The position numbers and the translations under genes were made by a program. From Leeia aquatica (GTDB taxonomy: Bacteria > Pseudomonadota > Gammaproteobacteria > Burkholderiales > Leeiaceae), in the NCBI RefSeq assembly GCF_012641365.1, contig NZ_JABAIM010000002.1, positions 620,001 to 684,000 on the forward strand: 64,000 nt of DNA. Direction: 5' to 3'. A model generated the notes under the pieces. That model had not been told where the DNA came from and did not search any database. It worked only from the letters and a program-made list of their open reading frames with translations. Of the stretch, positions 32,953 to 43,200 are shown piece after piece (within the stretch, counting starts at the first letter, position 1; every line of letters begins with the position of its first letter).

Positions 32953-35900
32953 ATGACGGCGATGCCCTCCCGCCTGGACGCGATCGTACCCGCCACCCCT
33001 TTGCAGCAAGGCATGCTGTATCACGCGCTACTGGACGACGACCCGAGACTGTATCTGGAACAGTACGGTTTTACTGTCTCCGGCACGTTTGACCTCTCCC
33101 GCTATCGGCAAGCCTGGGAAACCAGCCTGCAGCAGCAAGCGATGCTACGTGCCTCTTTCCACTGGGAGGGGCTGGGCAAAGCGTATCAAGTGACGCAGCA
33201 AGCCGTCAGCTTGCCCTGGCACGAGCACGACCTGCGTGGCTTGAGCCACGAAGCCCAGCTCGCCGCCATCGAGGCACAACGGCAACAGCGGCGTGAACAA
33301 GGCTTTGTGCTATCGAAGGCCCCACTGTTTGTGCTCGACATCCTGCAGCTGGACACACAACGCTGGAAGGTCCTGCTGACGCTGCACCACATTCTGCTGG
33401 ATGGCTGGTCACTCTCGCTGCTGCTGGAAGAAGTCTCCCAGCGTTATGTGAACCCGACAGCAAGCCTGCCGCCGACTGCGCCCTTCGAGCACTACCGCGC
33501 CTGGCTGGCGCAACAAGACCCGTCATCTGCCGCCGCCTGGTGGCAACAGCAGCTGGCTGACTTGGGTGCCGCCACCCCGGCCCCCCTGCTGGATACCGCA
33601 CCAGGCGAAGGCAGCGTGGCGTTTGACCTGGACTGGTCTGCCGCAGACAGCGCCCGGTTTCGCCAGCTGTGCCAACAGCAGGGGCTGACCGGCAATACCG
33701 TTTTCAGCGCGGCCTGGGCCTTGCTGCTGGCGCGGTATCATCATCAGCAGGAGGTCAGCTTTGGCAGTACCATCGCCACCCGCCCGCCCGAGATTCCCGG
33801 CATCGACCGCACGCTGGGCCTGCTACTCAATGTGCTGCCTTGCCGGGTGGATTGCGATGGAGAACAAGCCAGTGGCCTCTGGCTGCAGCAATTGCAGGCC
33901 CGCTGGCTGACCGCTCAGCAGCATGGCTACCTGCCCTTGAGCGAGTTGCAACGGCAGGCCGGTTGCCCCGGTCAGGCCTTGTTTGAGACCCTGCTGGTCT
34001 GGGAAAACCAGCCCGGCAGTCAGGCCGATACCCCGGCAGGCGCGCCACTGCAGGTCCGCCACGATGAAAGCTACGAACACAACCCCTATCCGCTGATGCT
34101 GGCCGGTTATCCCGGCGAGCGCATCCGCCTGCGGCTGACAGTCCGGCAGGGTAGCTTGGATGCGCAAGGCGCCCAGCAATTGCTGGCGCAACAGCAGGCA
34201 CTGATGCTGGCATTGCTGACACAGCATGAAGCCCCCCTTCATCAAGTCACCGGGTTGCGGCAGCGGATCGAGACCACCGCTCCGACCGACGCCCCCCGCA
34301 CGCCTTCACTGTGGTCACGCTGGCAAGCCCTGTGCGATCTGGCACCCGATGCTCTCGCCTTGCATGATCTGAACGCTGCGCGCAGCTACACCCGGCAAGA
34401 CCTGATGGCGCACACCCGGCAATGGGTGCAGCAATTGCGCACCGCCATCGCAGACACGGAGCCCACGGCTCCACTGGCCTTGTTACTCTGGCCCGGCATC
34501 GAGCAATGCACCGCCATGCTGGCCGCACTCTATCTGGGTCGCCCCTGGTTGTCTCTGGATCCGCGTCGCCCGCAGGATGGGCTGCTGGCGCAGTTGCAGC
34601 AGCTGCACCCTACCGCTTTGCTAACTACCCCGGATCTGTGGCCGGCCACCGGGCAATGGAATGTGGCACGCACGCTATACCATGCCGAGTTGCCCCAGCC
34701 TGCCCAGGCGCTGCCCCCGCATACGCCACCTGCAGCTGATGCTGCCGCACTGATGGTGCTGACTTCCGGGTCGACCGGTGCGGCCAAATGCGTGGAGCTA
34801 CCCATGCAGGCCTTGCAGTCCCGACTGGACTGGATGGCCCATGCACATCCGGCCGCGCTGGACGAGCGCATGCTATGGAAAACCTCACCCGTCTTTGTGG
34901 ATGCCGTGTGTGAGGTACTGGGCCCCTTGCTGTCCGGCTACCCCGCCGTCAGCCTGCCGGACAGCCAGCTCGCTCACCCGGAGTCCCTGGTATCAGCCTT
35001 GACCCGCGCGCGCATTACCCGGCTGGTGATCACCCCCAGTGTGCTGGAGCATCTGCTGGCGCATCTGCCCCAGCCCTACCCGGGATTACGGCTGCTGCAA
35101 GTCAGTGGCGAACGCTTCCCGGTTACGCTGTTGCAGCAGGCACGTATGGCCTTCCCTCAGGCCCGCATCCTCAATGTTTACGGCTCCTCCGAAGTCATGG
35201 CTGATGCCACGGTGTTTGATGCGACGCACTGGCACGCCCCGGACGAATCTGTCAGCTGCGTACCCATCGGGGTCTGCCTGCCTTACCTGCAGGCGACTTT
35301 GCTGGACATACACGACCAACCCTGCCTGCCCGGTGCCGTGGGGCAACTGCATATATCCGGCCTTGGGCTGGCCAAAGGCTACCGCCACGATGAGGCACTC
35401 ACCCGACAGGTTTTCCGCAGCTTGCCGGGACAGACCGGGCGGCACTATGCCACCGGCGACCTGGCCCGTGAGCATGCGCAAGCGGGACTGCTGATCAGCG
35501 GGCGTGCCGACCGGCAGCTCAAGCTGCACGGGGTACGCATTGAACCTGGCGAGATCGAACATGCCCTTCTGCAGATGGCCGGGGTGCAGGCCGCCGTGGT
35601 AACCCTGCACCAGGATCCGCAGGGGCAGGCACGACTGAGTGCGCATCTGGTCTGGCATGAGGGGCACACGCCGCACAACGCGGCCAGCCTGCGGAGCGCC
35701 CTGTCAGGCAGGCTCCCACCTGCCCTGATCCCGACACACTTTCAGAATGAAACCCGTCTACCCCGCACGGCCAGCGGCAAGCTGGACCGCCTCGCCCTGC
35801 AGGCCCGGTTTACTCAAGAGGATGTGACCGCGCTCCCTGAAACCGAAGACCAGCATGCCTTGTATGGCTTGTGGCAGAAGGTAATCGGTCAGGCCCCCGC

Positions 35901-37305
35901 TGGTATTGACCAGGATTTCTTTGCCGCAGGAGGCAACTCCATCCACATGACTCAGCTGGCCTTTGCCATCCGCAAACAGTTTGCGCAGGCATTCCCAATC
36001 CGTGCCATTTTTGAAGCGCCAACCATTCGTCAGCAGGCTGACCTCTTGCTTAAACTGCGCCAGGGCGAACAGCCGCATGAGGACCGCAGCCACAGCGACA
36101 GCCAAGGCTTCGATCTGGCGCAGGAGGCACGTGCTGCGGATGACATTCTGCCGGGCGCACCGCTGCAATCGGTGTGGCCTGCGGGGCAAGGCAAAGTGTT
36201 CCTCTCTGGCGCGCAAGGGTTCATCAATGCCTGGCTGCTGGCCCGCTTGCTGGATGAGCCAGACCTGCAGGTCTATTGTCTGGCACCGGGGGCAAACCAG
36301 GTTGAGGCGTATCACCATCTGGCCGATCATCTGGGCCGCTTTGGCCTGTGGAACGCCACGCGTGCGGCTCGTTTGACTGCGGTAGCCGGTCAGCTGGAGG
36401 CACCGCGCTTCGGACTGGAACCCGCACTATGGCAGCAGCTGGCGCAGGAGATGGATGTCCTGTTCCATACCGGGGTCATCATCAATTTCGTAGCCCCCTA
36501 TACTCAGCTACGCCACAGCAATGCACTGGCTGCTGCCGAAATGCTACAGCTGGCGAGTACACAGCGCAGCAAACCGCTGCACTTTATTGGCAGTCTGGGC
36601 GTGTTTGACCACAGTCAGGCCACCCCAGATAGCCCACCAGTACATGAGGACGATGCACTGCAGCACTGGCAAGGCTTGCCCAATGGCTATCTGCAGGCCC
36701 GCTGGGTCAGCGACACCCTGATCCGCCGTGCCATCCGGCGAGGTCTGCCATGCTCGGTGATCCGCTTGACCACGGTGTGTGGCGACCGGACTCACCATCA
36801 GCCCCACCCGGATGACATGGCCTGGCAACTGCTGCGTCTGGGCATGACGGTGAAAGCCGTACCCGACAGTGCGCGGCTGCTCGACATGGTGCCAGTAGAC
36901 GAAGCGGTGAATGCGGTGGTGGCCCTGGCCAAGGATGGTCAGACCCTCGGACAGGCGTGGCACATCTCCAATCCACGGCGCTGGCGCTGGGCCGAAGTCG
37001 GCCAAGCGCTGGCCCGACATGGCTACCACTTGCCGCTGATGCACGGCAAAGACTGGTCACGCCATGTCCAGCAGTGCGCGGCAGAGCTGGCCAGCCAGAC
37101 CGACTGGCAAGCGATACTGCCGCTGATCGGGGACAGCTGGCGTGATCACGCCCGTTTCCTGCAACTGGACAACCAGAAGAGCCTCAACCGTCTCACCGCA
37201 CTGGGGCAGCCGCTGACGGTCATGGACTGGGCACACTTCTGGCCCTCCATCCACACGCTGATTCAGCAGGGCTTCTTGCCAAAAGCAGACCAACAGCCGG
37301 TCTAA
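32953..37305 (+). CDS. NRPS-C: C-A(beta-Ala)-T-reductase terminal module
   Basis: A 1450-residue terminal synthetase. The condensation domain has H145-H-ILL-D150-G. The adenylation domain has TSGSTG near 604 and V649-D650 in place of the amino-acid-anchoring Asp; the code reads V-D-C-V-Q-S-V-A-D-K, near the beta-alanine pattern. The carrier is S996 (GGNSI). A thioester-reductase-like Rossmann domain (about 1080-1430) shows VFLSGAQGFIN, VIINFVAPYTQLRHSN and GSLGVFDHS. Two details are atypical: the glycine loop ends in Asn (GAQGFIN) and the catalytic YxxxK reads Y-L-Q-A-R. It starts 1 bp after PKS-B and ends at a terminator. Confidence 0.9.
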   Translation: MTAMPSRLDAIVPATPLQQGMLYHALLDDDPRLYLEQYGFTVSGTFDLSRYRQAWETSLQQQAMLRASFHWEGLGKAYQVTQQAVSLPWHEHDLRGLSHEAQLAAIEAQRQQRREQGFVLSKAPLFVLDILQLDTQRWKVLLTLHHILLDGWSLSLLLEEVSQRYVNPTASLPPTAPFEHYRAWLAQQDPSSAAAWWQQQLADLGAATPAPLLDTAPGEGSVAFDLDWSAADSARFRQLCQQQGLTGNTVFSAAWALLLARYHHQQEVSFGSTIATRPPEIPGIDRTLGLLLNVLPCRVDCDGEQASGLWLQQLQARWLTAQQHGYLPLSELQRQAGCPGQALFETLLVWENQPGSQADTPAGAPLQVRHDESYEHNPYPLMLAGYPGERIRLRLTVRQGSLDAQGAQQLLAQQQALMLALLTQHEAPLHQVTGLRQRIETTAPTDAPRTPSLWSRWQALCDLAPDALALHDLNAARSYTRQDLMAHTRQWVQQLRTAIADTEPTAPLALLLWPGIEQCTAMLAALYLGRPWLSLDPRRPQDGLLAQLQQLHPTALLTTPDLWPATGQWNVARTLYHAELPQPAQALPPHTPPAADAAALMVLTSGSTGAAKCVELPMQALQSRLDWMAHAHPAALDERMLWKTSPVFVDAVCEVLGPLLSGYPAVSLPDSQLAHPESLVSALTRARITRLVITPSVLEHLLAHLPQPYPGLRLLQVSGERFPVTLLQQARMAFPQARILNVYGSSEVMADATVFDATHWHAPDESVSCVPIGVCLPYLQATLLDIHDQPCLPGAVGQLHISGLGLAKGYRHDEALTRQVFRSLPGQTGRHYATGDLAREHAQAGLLISGRADRQLKLHGVRIEPGEIEHALLQMAGVQAAVVTLHQDPQGQARLSAHLVWHEGHTPHNAASLRSALSGRLPPALIPTHFQNETRLPRTASGKLDRLALQARFTQEDVTALPETEDQHALYGLWQKVIGQAPAGIDQDFFAAGGNSIHMTQLAFAIRKQFAQAFPIRAIFEAPTIRQQADLLLKLRQGEQPHEDRSHSDSQGFDLAQEARAADDILPGAPLQSVWPAGQGKVFLSGAQGFINAWLLARLLDEPDLQVYCLAPGANQVEAYHHLADHLGRFGLWNATRAARLTAVAGQLEAPRFGLEPALWQQLAQEMDVLFHTGVIINFVAPYTQLRHSNALAAAEMLQLASTQRSKPLHFIGSLGVFDHSQATPDSPPVHEDDALQHWQGLPNGYLQARWVSDTLIRRAIRRGLPCSVIRLTTVCGDRTHHQPHPDDMAWQLLRLGMTVKAVPDSARLLDMVPVDEAVNAVVALAKDGQTLGQAWHISNPRRWRWAEVGQALARHGYHLPLMHGKDWSRHVQQCAAELASQTDWQAILPLIGDSWRDHARFLQLDNQKSLNRLTALGQPLTVMDWAHFWPSIHTLIQQGFLPKADQQPV

Positions 37306-37326
37306 CCCGGGGGCAAACCCTGAAGC

Positions 37327-37364
37327 AAAAGCCCCCGCCCCATTGTCCTGGGGCGGGGGCTTTT
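37327..37364. terminator. Bidirectional terminator between the two biosynthetic units
   Basis: AAAAGCCCCCGCCCC / GGGGCGGGGGCTTTT, a 15-bp perfect stem with an 8-base loop, between the convergent ends of NRPS-C and panD. Confidence 0.92.
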
Positions 37365-37376
37365 CAACATCCGGAC

Positions 37377-37922
37377 TCAGTGTGAAAACTGGCTGAGGTG
37401 TTTGGACAGGATATCCGCAATGGCACGGTCATCCAGGCCACGGCTACGCAGTTCGGTACTCAAGGCCTCCACATCCACCTGCTGCAGGCTGCGGGTCGTG
37501 CCTTGTTGGCTGCCTTCCCGGATGATGCGGAAATCATGCTGCCGCTCTGCCGTTTCGCGCACTTCATAATGCATGACCTCATCCACCTGATTATCCGGCG
37601 TAAAGGTCAGCACGGTGGGCCGTAGCTGGTACAGCTCCTTCGGCTGAATGTAGTCCGAAGCACAAATGATGACCTGGTCACCTTTCTGGCAAGTACGCGC
37701 GGCTGCGCCATTGAGGATGCAGCAGCGTGAGCCGGGCTCACCATAAATCACGTAAGTGGAAATCCGGGCACCGCTGTCCTTGTTCCAGATTTCCACAAAC
37801 TCCATCGGGAAAATGCCGGCTTGCTCGCACACTTCCGGGTCGAGCGTGATCGAACCGTGGTAGTGCAGTTCTGCACCGGTGATGGTAATACCGTGCAACT
37901 TGGCACGAACCACCTTGATCAT
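37377..37922 (-). CDS. panD: Aspartate 1-decarboxylase, pyruvoyl type, with C-terminal extension
   Basis: A 181-residue PanD. The self-cleavage site is G23-S24 in [13 protein letters not shown]; Ser24 becomes the pyruvoyl group that decarboxylates aspartate to beta-alanine. Other family segments are [30 protein letters not shown] and GDQVIICA. The usual enzyme is about 126 residues; here about 55 residues follow (from HYEVRETAE to the end, helical, KHLSQFSH). The gene ends the leftward cluster operon and lies 84 bp after the thioesterase gene, with AAGGAG before its ATG. I infer that it supplies beta-alanine to the three matching adenylation domains; it could also serve pantothenate synthesis. 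Confidence 0.9.
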   Translation of the reverse strand: MIKVVRAKLHGITITGAELHYHGSITLDPEVCEQAGIFPMEFVEIWNKDSGARISTYVIYGEPGSRCCILNGAAARTCQKGDQVIICASDYIQPKELYQLRPTVLTFTPDNQVDEVMHYEVRETAERQHDFRIIREGSQQGTTRSLQQVDVEALSTELRSRGLDDRAIADILSKHLSQFSH

Positions 37923-38006
37923 AGGGTTTACTCCTTGCGTGTGAATCGTCAGGCTGCGGCCTCTATGGCGCGCAGCATACAGGATGAAGGCCGGTCTTGC
38001 ATGTGC

Positions 38007-38774
38007 TCACCAGGCCAATGTCGGCGCCAGTAGCAGCGCCAGTTGTTCGCGAAGATAATGCAGCAACTGCTGCCGGACTGCCGCGCCCTCAAAGTAGAAA
38101 TGCTGCCCCGGAAAACAGCGGTAGCCCTGCCACTGCGCGCTGTAAGCCGACCAACCCGCCAGCATGGCCGGCTGGAAGTCTGGCTCCTGATCTCCACCCA
38201 CCGCCAACAAAGGGCAAGACAGCTGAAATGGCGCCCACGCATAGCCATCCACCAGCGCAAAATCATTGCGCAGCACTGGCAGGAACAGCGCGCGGAGTTC
38301 GGGCAGGGTTTGCCATTGCGGGCTCAGGCCCCCATAGCGGGCAATCTCGCCCAGGAAGGCATCCTCCGGCAATGCCGCACGGCGTGGCGGGGTCTGAACA
38401 CCCACGCCCGGTGGTTCTCGTCCGGACAGCACCACCGCCAGCAGGCGCTCCGATTCGGCGGCCGGCAGTTGCCGTGCCATTTCCAGCGCCAGCAGCGCCC
38501 CCATACTATGCCCAAACAGGGCAAACGGCCCTGTTTGGGCAGCCCGGATGTTGCGCAGCAAGTCTGCAGCCAGCTGGCGGGCATCCGCCTGCAAGGGCTC
38601 ACTGAAACGATGGCCTCGCCCCGGCAACTCTACCGCTTGCAGGGACAACCAGTCTGGCAGCATCGCATCCCAGCCGCGGTACATCTCGGCACTGTTGCCC
38701 GCGCACGGCAGGGCATACAGGGTCAGTGCTGCATGCGGCTTGCGGGCTACCGTGTCATGCAGCCTGAACGACAT
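38007..38774 (-). CDS. Type II thioesterase
   Basis: A 255-residue alpha/beta hydrolase of the NRPS-PKS editing family. The nucleophile is S90 in LFGHSMGALLALEMAR. The N-terminal LYALPCAGNSAEMYRGW and the C-terminal GQHFYFEGAAV (catalytic His) fit the family. Such enzymes remove stalled or wrong acyl groups from carrier proteins; here it could also release the final chain if the reductase domain is inactive. The start follows GGGGAGG and overlaps the decarboxylase gene by 20 bp. An in-frame extension to 38840 is rejected. Confidence 0.9.
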   Translation of the reverse strand: MSFRLHDTVARKPHAALTLYALPCAGNSAEMYRGWDAMLPDWLSLQAVELPGRGHRFSEPLQADARQLAADLLRNIRAAQTGPFALFGHSMGALLALEMARQLPAAESERLLAVVLSGREPPGVGVQTPPRRAALPEDAFLGEIARYGGLSPQWQTLPELRALFLPVLRNDFALVDGYAWAPFQLSCPLLAVGGDQEPDFQPAMLAGWSAYSAQWQGYRCFPGQHFYFEGAAVRQQLLHYLREQLALLLAPTLAW

Positions 38775-40281
38775 CGCGCCTCCCCGCTGTTTGCCCATCA
38801 CCCACTTCCGCCTCCAGCAGCAGACCGCAGCGCACCACATCGTCCAGCAGCTGTGCCAGATGCTGGGGCTGACTCAAAGGATTGTTGATCACAGCACGCA
38901 AGAAGGTGCATGCCGCCCCAGACTGCCCTGGCAACACGCGCTCGGAGCGGGACAGAAACGCAGGACCCAGGTTACGCAAACGCTTGTGCAGCCGGACATT
39001 GAAGGCATGAATAGCCGCCGTGTCCTTCCAGTCTGGCGAAGACGGCAGATAGCGGAAGACCACCACATTGCCGACTGGCTCCAGCAGCAGTTCCAGCCGG
39101 GGGTGTTGCTGAATCAGCGCAGCAAGATGGCGAGCATCAGCCACGCTCTTCTCCAGCACGCTCCGATAGCCCTGCTCGCCCATCAGGTGCAGTGCCGCGT
39201 GCAGGTACAGCACATTTGCCGGGCGCGACCCCTCCAGCGTAAAACGGCCCGCATCCCATGAGTCTGGCCGCACCGCATAGGGTGCGGTGGTCATGATGTC
39301 GCGCGAGCGCTGGGGCTCACGGTACAGCAAGACACCGCAGCCGAGCGGTGTCAGCAATTGCTTATGGGCATCCAGCGTGACGGTATCCGCCCGCTCGATC
39401 CCGGACAGCCGATCCGCCATGGTGGGCGCAAACAGAAAAGGCCCACCCCAGGCCGCATCGACGTGAAAGTGCGCCCCGACTCGCTGCGCACGGTCAGCCA
39501 AGGCATGCAGCGGGTCAAAGCTGCAGAAATCGGTACTACCCGCCACCCCGACCAGCGCCATCACCTTGCGGCGCTCGCGCTGGCATGCTGCCAACGTCTG
39601 GTCCAGCTGTGCCAGATCCACGCTGCCGTGGGCATCCACCTCCAGCTTGAGCAACTGCGCGCTACCCAGTGCCAGCAGTTCCGACGCCTTGTCAAACGAG
39701 TAATGCATCAGCCGCGAGCCGATGATCACGGCATCGCGATAGCCTTGCTGCTGCAGCTGCTGCCACCAGGGTGCTTCACCGGGAAACGCCTGCTTGCGGG
39801 CGCACCACATGGCCATCAGATTGGCCAGCGTTCCGCCCCCCGTGATCACACCTTCGACCTGATCGTGCTGCGGCTCGCTGAGCCGGGCAGAACGCTGGAA
39901 CACCCGCTGATGCAGCATGGCCACGGTTTCGCGTTCGAGCCGGGTCAAGCCGGCAGATGATTCGCTCTTCATCATGTTCTGGTTCAAGGCCACCAGCAGC
40001 CGCCCCAGTTGCGGCATGAAACCAGGCAGCGGAGAAGTCATGTGACCCAAGCAATCCGGGCGCCACATGGCGGCCAGATGGTCCAGCCCATGCGCCTGTA
40101 CCTGCTCCAGCCACGCAGCGGGGCTGATACCCTCCTGCGGCATGGGGCCAACATGGGCGCGCCCTCCAACACGCGGTGCCGTAGGGGTTGCGGACCGATA
40201 TCGTGCAATCAAGGCATCCATCGCCTGGGCCCACTCCGCTTCTTGCTCAGCGGACCAGTCCATCCAGTAGGTGTGTGTCAT
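38755..40281 (-). CDS. PLP-dependent decarboxylase, PanP-like (probable aspartate 1-decarboxylase)
   Basis: A 508-residue group II decarboxylase. The PLP lysine is K307 in TLDAHKQLLTPLGCG; the cofactor-binding FHVDAAWGGPFLF lies upstream. The segment MTSPLPGFMPQLGRLLVALNQNMMKSES followed by GLTRLERETVAMLHQ resembles the putative PLP-dependent aspartate 1-decarboxylases (PanP) of vibrios and relatives more than glutamate or diaminobutyrate decarboxylases. If so it makes beta-alanine, the same reaction as the PanD encoded in this operon. It overlaps NRPS-A by 4 bp and has GGAGGAAAC before its ATG. Substrate is inference. Confidence 0.82.
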   Translation of the reverse strand: MTHTYWMDWSAEQEAEWAQAMDALIARYRSATPTAPRVGGRAHVGPMPQEGISPAAWLEQVQAHGLDHLAAMWRPDCLGHMTSPLPGFMPQLGRLLVALNQNMMKSESSAGLTRLERETVAMLHQRVFQRSARLSEPQHDQVEGVITGGGTLANLMAMWCARKQAFPGEAPWWQQLQQQGYRDAVIIGSRLMHYSFDKASELLALGSAQLLKLEVDAHGSVDLAQLDQTLAACQRERRKVMALVGVAGSTDFCSFDPLHALADRAQRVGAHFHVDAAWGGPFLFAPTMADRLSGIERADTVTLDAHKQLLTPLGCGVLLYREPQRSRDIMTTAPYAVRPDSWDAGRFTLEGSRPANVLYLHAALHLMGEQGYRSVLEKSVADARHLAALIQQHPRLELLLEPVGNVVVFRYLPSSPDWKDTAAIHAFNVRLHKRLRNLGPAFLSRSERVLPGQSGAACTFLRAVINNPLSQPQHLAQLLDDVVRCGLLLEAEVGDGQTAGRRDVVQAA

Positions 40282-43200
40282 GTTTCCTCCTGCCCCATCC
40301 GTTTTTGCCGCTCGCGGCGCTGTCGCAAAGGCACGCTCTCGCACTCATCCCGCACATCCGTAACGGACGGTGGACTCAGTCGTGCCGCCAGCTGGCGCAA
40401 GTTGTTGTATTGGAACAGTTCGGTGAGCGTTAACCCTGCCTTCGGATAGTGTGCCTCCAGCCGGGCATGCCATACCGCCAGCGACAGCGAATTGAGACCC
40501 AGTTCATAGAAGCCTTGGGTAAGGTCCAGTTGATCGGGCGACAAACCGATCACCTCAGCGAGCATCGTAGCCAGTGCCCGCTCCTCATCATGGACAGGGG
40601 TCTTTGATTGCGGTGGGCTTTCCGCTTCCAGCGTCAGCAAACGTGTACGGTCCAGCTTGCCATTGGGTAAACGCGGCAGCTGCGCGAGCGCATGCCAGCG
40701 GGTCGGCACCATATAGGCCGGCAAGCGTGCCGACAGTTGCTGCCGTAAGGTAGCCAAGGCCTCCCGTTCAATCCCGCCTAGCCAGGTCACCAGCTGCAAA
40801 CCACCTTGCCGGTCCGGCACGGCCTGTACCGAGACATCACTCAAACCGCTGACCTGCTGCAGCTGGCGCAACACCTCCCCCAGTTCGACCCGATTGCCGC
40901 GAATCTTCACCAGCTCGTCACGGCGTCCTTCATGCCGCAAATCACCCGCACCATCCAGATGTCCCCAGTCCCCCATCGGGAACAGGGGCCAGCCTGTATC
41001 CGGCAAGCACAGCTCAGGGGTCGGCTGGCCCAGATATCCGGCAGGCAGATGCCATCCTGCCACATGGATCTGGCCGCTGTTCCCAGGCGGTACCGCCTGC
41101 AGCCAGCGATCCAGCAGCAGGATCTGGCAGCCGGGCAACGGTTTCCCCAGCGTGACCGGGGCAGGTGACGGCCCACGCGGCCACTCACTGACGGTCACGT
41201 CAGCCACTTCCGAGCTGCCATAGAGGTTGACGAAACGCACCTCCGGCAGCAGCTGGTACAGCTGTTGCAGTTCGGCACGCTGCGGCGCTTCCCCGCTGCT
41301 CAGCAACAGCTGCAGGCTGTGCCAGCCTGCCAGATGGTGTGGCTGCTGCAGCCAGCCCCGCAGCAGCCCCGGCACGATCACCATGCGACGCACAGCCTGC
41401 TGCTCCAGCCAGGGTAACAAGGACGCACTGTCCATCAGCAAGGTGCTTGGTACCAGCACCAGCCGCCCCCCCGCCAGCAAGGGGTCCAGTACTTCCCACA
41501 GGGCATCGACAAAGTTCATCGGGGTCCGCACGGCACAACCGGCCCCCCCTGCAATGGGGTAAGTTGTCCTGGACCAGTCGGTACGGCTTTGTGCCGTCAG
41601 CCATGTCCCCATCACGCCTTTGGGGCGTCCGGTAGAACCTGAGGTGAACAAGACATACATCACCTCACGGGGCTGCACCACTGGCAGCAGCCACGGCTCC
41701 GTCGCATCGGTTGTCGCCAGCGGCAGGCACAGGCTCAGTGCCTGCCAGTGTGCGGGCAAACGCCCCTGCAATGCGTGCACCGTCAGTACCCGAACGGGCT
41801 CAGCCAGATCCAGCATGTCGTGAATGCGGGCGTCCGGGTAGTCCGCGTCCAGTGGCACATACACCGCGCCCAGCCAGCACAGCGCCAGCATGCTGCACAC
41901 ATGCTGCACCGAACGGTGCAGATAGACACCGACCCGCTGCCCGGGCGCTACCCCCTCGCCTTGCAGCTGCCGAGCCCAGGCCTGGCTGATCTCCAGCAGC
42001 TGTCGCCCAGTCCAGTCCTGCCCTTCCGCTTGCAGCAAGACCTGATCTGCATGTTGCAGCAAACTGTCCAGCAAGCGCTGCGGCAAGTCGATGGCCGGAT
42101 CGGCAGGTTGCGCCGGGTAGATCGGGGCAGGCCAGTATGCCAGCTGCGACAGTTCGGCCTCTGGCTGTGCACATACGGATGCCAGCAGCTGTTGATAATG
42201 TTGCAACAGATTTTGCATGCGGGCGGCGTCGAACAGCTCGGACAGGTAATTCAGCTCCAGCTGCAATCCCGTTTCGTCACTCAGCACATAAAGGTCGATG
42301 TCCATGTGGGCAGACGCCACCGGTGGCCGCAGCTGCTGCAGGGACACCCCACCTTGCAGCTGTGGCCACGCCGCTGCAGGCTGCATGGCAAACCCGACCT
42401 GATACAAGGGATGGCGGGCCGGGTCTGGAGCCTGCCCTTGCAGCGCCACCATCTGCTCGAATGGAAAATGCTGGTGCTCGAACGCCTGCAGGATGTGCTG
42501 CCGGTTCTGCTGCAGGTAATCCACAAAACGCTGCGCCGGTTGCCAGCGAGCGCACAGCGGCAGGTTGTTGACGCAGCAGCCGAGCAAATGCTGGCTGGCG
42601 GGGTGCTCACGGCCGGCCACATAGCTGCCCACCACCACCGCCTCTTGCTGGGAGTAGCGCCCCAGCAGCAGCTGAAACACACTCAACAACAGAATGAAGC
42701 GGGTGCAGTCGGTACGCCGCGCCAGCTGATCCAGCTGCTGTACCAGTTCATCGGGCAGGCGCAGGTTGGCGCACCCCGCCGTTCCCTGAAGGTGCGCCGG
42801 GCGGGGCCGGTCTGTGGTCAGTTCCAGTACAGGCAGCTCGGTCAGCGCCTGTTGCCAGAACGTCCGGGCCACCGCGTCCAGCGGCAAGGACTGTTGCCAG
42901 CTGGCGTAATCACCGTAATGGTAGGTCTGAGGGGCGACGGGTACACCCTTCAGCAGCTGATGATAAGCCGCACTGAATTGCTGCAGAGCCTCGCCAAAGG
43001 ACCAGCCATCAAACGCAATATGGTGGGCGTGCAGCACCAGCAGATGTTGCTCGGCGTGAACCTGCAGCAACCTGACCCGCAAGCTCTCCCCCGCCGCCAG
43101 ATCAAAGCCCTGACTGAGCAGGCGAGACAACACCGCCTCGACCGCTTCCCCCTCGGGCGGGGTGATTAACTGCAGACGGGGCGACGGGCCGTCCGGCAGC

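Noticed and set aside
41748-43169. A 473-codon plus-strand frame inside NRPS-A, and similar frames at 29089-30519 and 48011-49072
   Set aside because: All are antisense to synthetase genes with clear catalytic motifs and read as low-complexity Gln/His/Arg protein.
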